From positions 118,364,001-118,428,000 of the forward strand of contig NC_083869.1 of NCBI RefSeq assembly GCF_032452875.1: DNA of 64,000 bases. Direction: 5' to 3'. Positions within the stretch are counted from its first letter, which is position 1. Each line of letters begins with the position of its first letter. Positions 50,001 to 62,000 of the stretch are shown here, in pieces. The notes beneath the pieces are model-generated. The model saw nothing but the letters and a program-made list of their open reading frames with translations. It had not been told where the DNA came from and searched no databases. The position numbers were made by a program, and so were the translations under genes. Source of the DNA: Bos javanicus (Eukaryota > Chordata > Mammalia > Artiodactyla > Bovidae).

Positions 50001-53000
50001 AATAGGTAACACTGTCATTTTGTCACAATCTTAGAAAGGTCTCAAAAGATAGCTACTCCTGCCACTTAATTGTCAGAAGGAAAGACTTCAGATTAACTAT
50101 TCTTAACCCAGCACATAGGTTTGATAAATGTTCTCCAGCATGTCACTTGTTTATATAGTGATACTATTCACTTTTGCATATAAGGTCTTATTTCATCCTA
50201 ACAAAATTCTTAAGGACTAGACAAATATCCCTGAGTAAACTGAAATTTATAGATATTGAAGAATGTTTTTCAAAGTCCCATTAAGAAATAATGGAAGACC
50301 CAGGGTCCGGGGCTCCCATGTCTCGATTCAGTAGGTTTGATTCCTTTACGAGAAAGAGAGATAATAACCCAAATGTCTTTATAAATTCAAGCCTTCTGCA
50401 GTATGAATCATCTTAAGATTTGTAACTTTTATTTATTTATTTTTGTTTCCACATCTTGTGTTTTTTTCTAGATACGGTAGATCTTGGGAACAACTCTACT
50501 GTGAGAAAACCCAAGAAGAGAAGAAGTAAGAGTGCATGCAATTTTATTTGCTTTTGATACTAAAAAGGAGTTTTTAATGCCAGTTTCATTATTATTATTA
50601 TTTATAATAATGTGTTAATAATATGAAAACCCCATAAAGGTGTCTATATCCTAATCTCTGGAACCTGTAATCTGTTATCTTATGTGGCAAAAGGGATTTT
50701 ATACATATGATTAAGATCAGGACCTTGACATTGGAGATTATCCTGCATTTTCTGGGTGCACTCAGTATCATCAAGAGGGCCTTAAAATATGAAGAACTGT
50801 TCCTGACTGTGAAGAGAGGAAGAAGTGATTATGGAAGACAGTCACAGAGAGATGCAATATTGCTAGCTTTGCAGATGGAAGGAAAGAATAAGGAATATTG
50901 ATGGCTTCTGTTAACAAAGTGAGAAAGGAAAGGAAAGAGATTTCCCTCTACAGCCTCCAGACAGGAATGAAGCCCTACTGAAACCTTGATTTTAACCCAG
51001 AGTGACCCTTGTCAGACTTCTAACCAACATAACTATAAGATAATGAACTGTTTTAAGCCACTAAATTTGTGGTCATTTGCTATGGTACCAATAAAAGAGT
51101 AAGATGGATTTTGGTTATTGGAAGTGGGATGCAGCCAAAATTCATTCCTAAAAATGTGGAAGTGGCTTTGAATTTGGGCAACGGGCAGAGGGAATTTGGG
51201 TAATAAGAATTTTAAGTAGAACAATAAAAAATGTCTAGATTGCTTTGAATAGTTAGTAGAAATGTGGTGCTAAAGACTGCTTGTGAGGACTTGGAAGTGA
51301 AGAGCATGGTAGGAAAAATCTATGTCGTTTTGGAGAATATGTAAATCATTATGAAAAGGCTGTTGGGTCGCTAAGAGTCGGGCACGACTGAGCGACTTCA
51401 CTTTCACTTTTCACTTTCATGCGTTGGAGAAGGAAATGGCAACCCACTCCAGTGTTCTTGCCTGGAGAATCCCAGGGACGGGGGAGCCTGGTGGGCTGCC
51501 GTCTATGGGGTCGCACAGAGTCGGACACGACTGAAGTGACTTAGCAGCAGCAGCAGCAGCAGCAATATGGAGGCTAAAGGTGTCATGAAGGAAATAAGGA
51601 ACGTGTTTTTGAAAATGAAAGGGAATCCTTACTATTTAGTGGCAGAAAGCTCAGCAAAATTAAATCCTGCAGTTATGTGGAAAGCAGAATTTTTTGGATA
51701 TATAGCTAAGATTCCTAATTACAAAAGGTGCAGCTGGTTTCATGTTGCTGCTTAGAGTAAACTGCGAAAGGAAAGAGGTAAGTCAAGGGAAGAGCTGCTA
51801 AACAAAAGGAATCAGGACTTGATGATTTAAAATTTTTTTAGCCTATTCAGATTGCAAAAATGCTAAAGTTAGGAGAGTCACTGTCAGGAAAACATGCTCT
51901 GCAGCAACAACCAGGAGTGTCACTATTTAACTTTTTGCGAATGTCCCAGAAGCAGTGAAACATCAAAGTATTCAGTCACACAAATTGTTCTTCAAAGAGA
52001 TTAAGTTTGTGACCCATAGGTACCCTCAGCCATCGCAGCAGAAGTGAAAAATGGATATGTGAGTCTACAAGAAAGATTTGTGGAGGAGACGCTCGTCTAA
52101 TGGATGAGATTCTCATGACATATATGGGAGATATAGAAGATTCTTAAGACATTTATACCAACAGAAACAGAGATGTCCTTGTTCTAGTCCTTAGAGCCTG
52201 TAATCTGTTACTTTACCTGGCAGAAGAGACACTGGTGGTGTGATTAAATTAAAGATTTTTAGATGGGGAGATTTTTCTAGATTATCTGGGTGGCCCCAAT
52301 CAAGTCACATGGGTCCTTAAAATCAGAAAACTTTTCTGCTATGGAGAGAGGGATATGTGACTATAGAATAATGGTCAAAGGAGATACAGTGTGAATGGCT
52401 TTGGAGAATAAGGCAGGGAGCAATGAGCCAAGAAATGTGGGCAGCCTTCAGAAGCTTGAAAAGGTAAAGAAATCAAATATCCCCTACAGCTTCCAGAAAG
52501 AAACAAAGTCTCTAGATGCCTTGATTTTAGCTCAGTGAGACTTGTGTCAGATTCCTGATCTTCCAAACTGCAAGATAAAACATTTGTGTTGCTTTAAGCC
52601 AAGAAGTGTATGGTAATTTATAATAGTAACAATAGAGAACTAATATTCTTCATAAGACAAAACAGAAACAAACAAACAAAAATCCTGAGTTTCACCTTTA
52701 TATCATTAAGTTACATTTTTTAAAATAGCAATTTATAGTTTTTCAAACCTTGTTGTTTTCAAAATTTTAAAATATATGATCCGTATAAATTTTGATTGAT
52801 ATGTATTTTTCCAGATTTTTCTGTGCATGTTTTGAGATATTTACATCATACACTAACACATTATATCATAAATCTATTTATACTGTTACATTTCCCTTAC
52901 TTTAAAATCAGTATGTCGTGCACAAGAGATTATAAACATTTAACAGTTTGCCAATGTAACTGTAAAAAGTTTTCTTTTATTCTGCTTTAATTTGCATTGC

Positions 53001-56000
53001 TCTCATTTTTATTGTGGTTGAGCATTTTTCATTTGTTATTGGTTATTTATTTTCCTTCTTCTAAAAATGGATAATGTGTATGCCTTACCAGTATTGCTAT
53101 CTTTTTTAAACCATACTGAACAAACATAGGAATATTTATATATACATTAAACTTTGCCTATGTATACTGTTAGTATTTTATTTCATTTGATGTTATTCTC
53201 TTAGGTTTGTTTATAACATATTTTGTCCTAGAGAAATTTGAAATTTTATATAGTAAGATCTATCAGGATTTTCCTTTATGGCATCTAGGTTTTGTTTACA
53301 ATATATAAAGATGTTTTCCAACTTGAAATTTTAAAAATACTTATATATGCTTCTAAAATATTTGACGTACTTAATACTTTTAAATGTTTAAATTTATTAT
53401 TCATAAAAGACTCACCTCTTTGTGTGTAATGTGAAATAGTAATTACAGGGAGTAACACCAACTTTTTAAAAAATTGAAATATGCTAATGTACAATATTAT
53501 ATGTTATAGGTATATAATTTTGAAGGTTATACTCCATTTATGGTTATTATAAAATATTTGCTATATTCCCCATGATATACAATATATTCTTATAGCTTAT
53601 TGTATACCTAGTAGTTCATATCTCTTAATTCTCTGCACCTAATTTGCCCCTCCCCTCTTACTTCTCCTCACTGGTAAGCATTAGTTTATTCTCTTTATCT
53701 GTGAGTCTGCTTCATTTTTGTTATATTCGCTAGTTCGTTGTATTTTTAAGGTTCCAGATAGAAGTTATATCATACAGTATTTGCCTTTCTCTATCTGACT
53801 TATTTCACCTAGCATAATTCCCTTCAAATCCATCCACGTTGACACAAATGGAAAAATTTTCATTCTTTTTTATGGCTGAGTAATATTCCATATGTATCTG
53901 TCTATGTCTATCTATCTGTCTACCACATCTTCTTTTCCCATTCGTGTCTTGAAGGACACTTACACTGCTTCCATTTCTTGGCAATTATAAAAGTGCTGCT
54001 ATGAATATTAGGGTACATGTATCTTTTCAAATTAGTGTTTTTGTGTTTTTTGGTTATACATTCAGGAGTGGGACTGCTGTGTCATATGGTAATTCTATGC
54101 TTAGTTTTCTGAAAAACCCCAACACGGTTTTTTCCACAGTGGCTGCACCAACTTGCATTCCTATCATAGTGTGTGAAGTTTCCCTTTTCTCCATGCTTTT
54201 GCTCACTTGCTATTTGTGTTCTTTCGGATGAGAGCCATTCTGACAGGTGCGAGATGGTTTTGATTTGCATTTCTCTGAAGATCAGGGATGTTGAACATCT
54301 TTTCATGTGCCAGTGGATGCCAACACTATTTCCTTCATGATTTGAATGCCCTTTTGCATCTTTTCTGTGTTCATGGATCTGTGTCTGATTCTACTCTGAG
54401 ATGCTGGTCTATTTAGTTTTAATGTGGTACCAAGTTGGTTTAATTATAATATTTTAAAGTAAAATTTTCTATTCCTACTTGATATATATATTTTTTTTCA
54501 AAGAAAAAAGTAAAAAATATAGTGAGGAGCAACAGAAAAGGGGATTTCAGAAGTCTGATTAATCTGGCTCACTCATTATGCATAAACTTTAGAATCAGTC
54601 AAGATCTCCTCCCCACACCACCACAACTGCATTGGAACTTTGAAAATATATTGAATTTGGAGATTAGTTTGGGTAGAGTTGAGGTTTTTACAAGGAGCAT
54701 GAGCTCTTCACTTATTCAGGTCATCTTGTATGTTCTTCAACAAAGTTTTAGCTTTTGTAAATAGATCTTGCCAATTTTTACTTTCCTAGATAGCTTTATT
54801 GACCTATAATTTCATATAATAGTATTTATCACTGTTAAGGTATGACTGGGTAAGTTTTAACAGACTGACCTCATCAATTCTTTAGAATTTGTTGAAGGCT
54901 CCTTTGCATCCTAATTTATGGTCAATCTTTGTGAATGTTCTCTGACACTTAAAAATTGTATTTGAACTATTTGTTGGGGTCTGGTTTCTTCCCATTTACA
55001 TAGTCTTTATTAAATACAACTTTGTTGTTTAATTCTTGCATCTCCTAAATTAGGCTGTATTTGTTCCATCAGGTTTGTATTTAAGTGTGGTAAACGCTCC
55101 CACATGACTCTGTGTATTTGACTCCTCACTAGTCTATTGTTTTACTTTAAATATTTTGATGGTATTCATGACTATATGACTTAATGAATCTTTTCCATTT
55201 ATTGTTATACAGTGTTTCTCTTTATCCCTACTAATGCTTTTAATATTAAAATCTCTTTTTCTGGGTGCTGATAGTGTAATGTGAACTTTAATGTTTTATG
55301 CTTTTTGGTGCTTTTTACTTCTTTTATGTTAAGCCCATTTTTGCAGCTTTGTTTTATGCCTCTTTTAACAACACTTAGCTTCTTCTAATCTTCTCTGATC
55401 TTTTTTTAAATCCTAACCGTTTAATAGTTAAATTTTATTTGTTTACATTTGTTCTGATTCCTGATATACATCAACTTGTATATCACTGTTCATTTTTATT
55501 TTTCTGTGTTTTTGTGTCTCTTTCCTACACTCAGATGGATTGAGATAGAATTCTATATTCCATCTTTTTTCTCTGCTGGTTTAGAGATTAGAGATGAAAT
55601 TTCTGTAATCTTTTTGACCATATCCCATCCCCCAAAGATGACAAGGATCTTAGCATGGATTCACTGAAGACTGACCATCCATCTCTACTATTTAGCTATT
55701 ATTTAACATTTTATTTTAAATTTTCTTTTAATTATAATTTGGAGACTATTATGATTTTTGCAGTTGACATCTATTTAAACACTTAAAAGTCATTTTACGT
55801 ACTCACCACTGTTTCTTTTCTTTGATTTTGCTTTTTGTCTAGCTGAAATAAATCATTTAGTTCTTTTAGTGAATGGTCTGTGAAAGTGAAAATTGCTCAG
55901 TTGTGTCTGACTCTTTGTGACCCCATGGACTATGCAGTCCATGGAATTCTCCAGGCCAGAATACTGGAGTGGGTAGCCTTTCCCTTCTCCAGGGGACTTT

Positions 56001-59000
56001 CCAACCCAGGAATTGAATCAGGGACTCCTGCATTGCAGGGGAATTCTTTACCAACTGAGCTTTCAGGGAAGCCCTATAAGTGGTAAATTTTTCAAGTGTT
56101 GTATGTGCAAATTTGTCTTTATTTTAATAGAATTTTTTTCATGAAGTTAACAATTCTAGGTTGACATTTATTTTTCATCAGTACAATAAAGTGTTTACTA
56201 CATTGTCTTCTAGAATCTGTTTTGTGACTAATGAAAATTTCTCTTGTTGTGATTGTCATTTCTTGGTAAATAATCTGTGCTTTCTCTCTAAAAGTTCTTT
56301 CTCCAACACTGAGTCATGGAAAATTTAAATTTAGAGAAAACTTGGGAGAATTTTATAGTATACACCAGAATACTTTAATATAGATTCACAATTGACATTG
56401 TACTGTTCTTGCTTTATCACATTTCTTTCAATTTATCCATTTCCTTACATCCACTAAGCCATCTTCAAATCTGAAACATTTCAAAGATACAGATGTCAGT
56501 ACTCTTTCCCCCAAATACTTTAATATGTACATCATTAACCAGAGTTCCATATTTATTTGTAGTTCTTTAATTTTTTTCTTTTGAAATAAAGTGTATAATA
56601 AAATGTACAAATACTAAGTGTACCATTGATGAGTTTTAATAGATTCAGTTCTCCCATATTATCCAAATCCTTATCAGGATACAGAACATGGCCATCACCC
56701 TGGAAACAACCCTTAAGCTCTTTCTGGGATATCCTTACCCCTTACTCATCAGTGACAACCATTCTTCTTCTTTTTTTGAAGATGATAATTTGGCTTGCCT
56801 TAAAACTTTATTTTTTTGTTACAATGTTTTATTGTTTCCAGGATATTTTGTTTCCGCCCCCCACAAAAGACTTTAGGGGTGGTGTGATATTTTTCACAAA
56901 GGCTAAAATTCAGTGGTAGCATTTCAGATATTAGCATGCATGAAGGCAGAAATATTTTGCAGTAGGACCCATCATCTTATTTTGTCTTCTTTTTAAAGAA
57001 AATTTTTTGTTGCAAGATATTTGCTTCATAATATTTTGCTGGTTTCTGCCATACATCATGGAGAAGGCAATGGCACCCCACTCCAGTACTCTTGCCTGGA
57101 AAATCCCATGGATGGAGGAGGCTGGTGGGCTGCAGTCCATGGGGTCACTAAGAGTCAGACACAACTCACTTTTACTTTTCACTTTCATGCATTGGAGAAG
57201 GAAATGGCAACCCACTCCAGTGTTCTTGCCTGGAGAATCCCAGGGACGGGGAGCCTGGTGGGCTGTCGTCTATGGGGTCGCACAGAGTCGGACACGACTG
57301 AAGCGACTTAGCGGCGGCGGCCATACATCAACATGATATGTGATTTTGGAGCATATTCTCTTTTGGTAGAAGTCTATTCCACTCAGCAGAGTGTTTTTGA
57401 GATTTATCCATATTGTTGAATGTATAAGTAGTTTGTATCAGTTTGTGACAAAGTAAGTTACATTGTATGACTATACCATATTTTGTATATATACTCTCTC
57501 CTTCTGATGGAGATCACTAGTGTTTCCAGTTTTTGGCTAATGTGAAAAAGCTGCAATGAACACTGTTGTAGAAATCTTTCAGTGGCTCTACGTCTTTATA
57601 ACGCTCGTATAAATTCCTATAAATGAAATTGCTAAGATACAGAATAGGTGCTCAATTTTTTTCATCTCCCTAAAGCCACTGAGGAGTTAGTAGTATGGCA
57701 CACACAAGCTGTGCCCAAGCTGAAGAATACCCCCCAGCCTTGGAAGGGTTTGTTGTTGTGCAGTCGCTAAGCTGTGTCTGACTCTTTGCGACCCCATGGG
57801 CTGCAGCATGCCAGGCTCCTCTGTCCTCCACTATCTCTTGGAGTTTGCTCAGATTCATGTCCATTGAATCAGTGGTGCTGTCTAACCTTAGAAAGGGGCT
57901 ACCAGCGAAACTGCACAGAACTTATCCAAGACATTATCTTATTAGCTGGAATTGAAGCGAAGTTTACTATCTTGGAATACTTCTAAGGAGGGAGACCTTC
58001 TCTGTTTTGTTATCGGTTAGGAAACAAATCTGCCCTCTGACCTGGAAGGCTACATTATCTCTAGCTTGCAAAGCTGTTTGTTCAAACATCCTTGGAAAGA
58101 CTGAGGTGTGTGGAAATACCACAGAGAATCCCCACCCCCACAACAAATTCACCTCACACAGCATGCATATGTGCACGCTAAGTCGCTTCAGTCGTGTCAG
58201 ACTCTTTGCAACCCCACGGACTGTAGCCCACCAGGCTTCTCTGTCCATGGGATCCTCCAGGCAAGAGTGCTAGAGTGGGTTGCCATGCCCTCCTCCAGGG
58301 GATCTTCCCAACACAGGGATCGACCTTGCGACTCCTGTGACTCCTGCATTGCAAACAGATTCTTTACCCCTGAGCCACTGGGGAAGCCCCATCTTACCCA
58401 TCAGATTCTGGCAAATTTCCCCAAGGAGATAACACTCCATCAGCCATCCCGATTAATCCAACCAATGTAGGCTGTGCCTTCCAGGCTTGTTGGGGAAAGA
58501 ATGAGGCATTGTGCTCTAGAGTGTTGGAACAGAATCCTGAGTTTTCAGAACTGACATGTTTAACCGCATTAATCCGTCAGCGCCTTTGTCCTGATCATTA
58601 TCCAGGAAGGAGCTGAGCCCTTTCTGAGGACAGCTGCCGTAACGCTGGCATCAAAATCATGGTGTCAGCCTCTGTTGGTAGAGATCAGGCATCTGGGAAT
58701 TTCCCTGAGGGGCCTGGCTCTGAGTGACCACAGCCACTTTGGTTCTGCCAGCCTGGGTCTGAGACAGCAGTAACCAAAGAGCCTTATAGAGGTGTGTGGA
58801 CAGGAGGAGATGAGGGATGTGGGCCAGAGTCAATATAGTGTAAAGAGATTTTTTGATAGAGGGCGCATCTTTATCAGAGCGCAGTGGTCCAGGGAGCTGG
58901 GCTCAAGATACCCTTGAGTTTGTAGGGTGTGTGGTGTGGCCAGAATCGGCCAGGAGCAGGCAGAGGCATAACCCCTTAAACGTGGCTCCCCTCATGTGAA

Positions 59001-62000
59001 ACAAATGGGTCAGGAGTCATGAGCCTGACTGTCAACCATAACGCTGGCATCAAAATCATGGTGTCAGCCTCTGTTGGTAGAGATCAGGCATCTGGGAATT
59101 TCCCTGAGGGGCCTGGGCAGGTCAATCACGCCACAGTTCATTTCCACCATCACTGGCCCGGAGACTGGTGTTCCCACTCTGCCAGAGTCTGTAGTTCTCC
59201 ACATGGCAGACCAAGAGTGTACTTACGTGGAGGAACCGAGTCATCTGATTTCCTCCGGCCAGAGGAATGACCACAGCCACTTTGGTTCTGCCAGCCTGGC
59301 TCTGAGACAGCAGCCCAGTGCACTTCGGTTGTCAGCTTAGCCACACGCCAGGGCACCAAGCCTCCGGGGAGTCTTGGGGAACTGAAGACCCCAACGAGGC
59401 TGAGATTTCCTTTAGGCTGTGAAGTAGAGTACAAAGCCGAGGTGCTTCTGGCAAAGTCCCTGCATTCTTTCCTTTAATTGATTATAGTTGATTTACAGTA
59501 TTGTGTTAGTTTCAGGTGTACAGCAAAGTGATTCAGTTATATATATTTCAGATAATATAAGAATATTCTTTTCCGTTATAGATGTTGAGTAGAGTTCCCT
59601 GTGCTATACAGTAAATCCTTGCTGTTTATCTATTTTGTATATAATAGTATCTGTTAATCCCATAAGTAACCATAAGTTTGTTTTTTATGTCTATGAGTAT
59701 ATTTCTGTCTTATAAATAAGTTCATTTGTATCCGGTTTTTAGATTCCACATGTAAGTGATAGCATATGATATTTGTCTTTCTCTGACTTACTACACTTAG
59801 TATGACAATCTCTAGTCCATCCATGTTGCTGCCAAGTGTCATTATTTCATTCTTTGTTACGGATAAGTAATATTCCATTATATCTATGTATATTACTATA
59901 TATGTATATATATCACTTCTTAATCCATTCATCTCTTGATGCACACTTAGGTTGCTTTCAAGTCTTGGCTATTGTAAATAGTGCTGCTATGAACACTGTG
60001 TCTTTTTGAATTAGAGTTTTCGTCTTTTCTGGGTATATGCCCAGGAGTGGGGTTGAACGCCAGCATTCCTGAATATACCATTTCCATTTGAAGAGCAAGG
60101 CTTTTTGGTCCTTCCTGCCTTGTAAGTCAGGACTGAACTACTTACCCAAGACCAATGGTCTCACGTTCACACATTTTCACATCTCTCACGGGAAAGCAAA
60201 ACCCAACACAAAACCCCGTGTGGTTCCTTAATTTCCTCTGGTAATTTCAGGTGCTGTATTTTTAAAAAATATTTGTTTATTTGGCTGCATTAGGTCTTAG
60301 TTGTGGCTCTCGGGATCTCTGATCTTCATTGCAGCATGTAGGGTCTTTAGTTGTGGCATCTAGTTCCCTGACCAAGGATCAAACCCGGGTCCCCTGCATT
60401 GGGAGCGTGGAGTCTTAGCCACTGGACCACCAGGCAGATCAGGCACCTGGGCATTATAGTCGCTCAGGCATTATATTAAATATAAGTGAGAGGGTTTTGT
60501 TACAACTGCAAGAGTACAGAGATTATTTAATGGCAACTCTCCACATCAAAGTTGAGAATGCCTCCTGAATTGGGCACAGTATATTATCCATGTGCACATT
60601 TGAATTTACATGAAAATACTTGAAAAGGGAATAAACTGATATATAACCACAGCAATAATCATTCAGTCTAAGGCACCAGTGGAAGTTTATTTTCTAATTT
60701 TTAAAAAAATTTTCAAAAAAGGATCATCTCCTATAGTCTCCCAGAGTGAAATATAGCTCAGAATCAACCTCACACTGCTACACTGGGAGTTAAGAAGTTT
60801 GCCCCAGTCTTGTGAACTAATGTCTCAAAAAATACTTGAAAATTACTGATATATAAGTTTTTGAAAATTATATTTACAGCTCTAAGTAATTAACTTTATA
60901 ATTTTTTTAAGAAAAAAAGAAAGGACATTCCTGGACAAGAAGACCAAGGAGAAATGTACATCGAAAAGGTAAGCAGTGAAGTGAAGTAGTCACACCTGTT
61001 TAGTTCATAAGGCCCTGCTTCCTGTATTCTTGCAGCCTTCAGTCTCTTGAGGACAATAATAGTTTTCTAGCTAATGTGTCAGTTAGGATACAGGCCAGGA
61101 CACTGTAACAAAGAGACTGCCATATATGTTGGCTTCAACAAAACAGTTTCTAGTTCACGTGCGCAGTAGTGCAGAGCTAAATAGTACAGACACTGCTGTC
61201 CTCAATATATGGCTTCTTTCCTAGGTCAAGAAATTATTATTAATTTGGAGAGATGTTCCAAAGAAGCCTAAATGAACAAAGCAGACTATATGTGTATGTG
61301 TGTGCAAGTGTGTGTGTTAAATATATGTATAAGCATTATGTGTTTTTATACCTCTATAAATCCTTATTTATACATATTTATCAATCTATATATAGAGGGA
61401 GAGACAGATATAGATACATGGAAAAATTAATGTCAGTACATCCAGAAGAACATATGCAGTAGTCATTGGAATATAGGTGATGTTTCTAGTTTTATGTTTT
61501 TTAAAGTTATATGTATAAATTCAAAATATTAAACATGTTCAATTATTGTAATGGAAGTGTCATTTAAACAGCAAAATATGCAAAAATAAAGGTCTAACAG
61601 GATATCTTTGAACAAGGTAACTGTGGCTTTCTCCAGATGGTGATATTTGAAGCCATTTTTATTTTCTGAGTTTTCAGTAACGTATATGTATTACTTCTCA
61701 TCAGACCCATGAAATCTTATTTATCTTAGTAGCAGTTTAAGGAACACTCTTTCTCTAGACAATGAGGACTAGACTTCATTTTCCATGTGATTTCCAAGGC
61801 TTTTTTTGGCCACACCCTGTGTCATATGGGATCTTGCTCCCCTGACCAGGGATCAAACCCACACCCACTGCATTATAAGCTTGAAGTCTTAACTACTGGA
61901 CTGCCAGGGAAGTCCCTGATTTCCAATATTTGAGTCAGTAGGTCTATGTAGAGTCCAGTGAAAATTTATTATTTGTCACCAATCTATATATCTTATGTTC

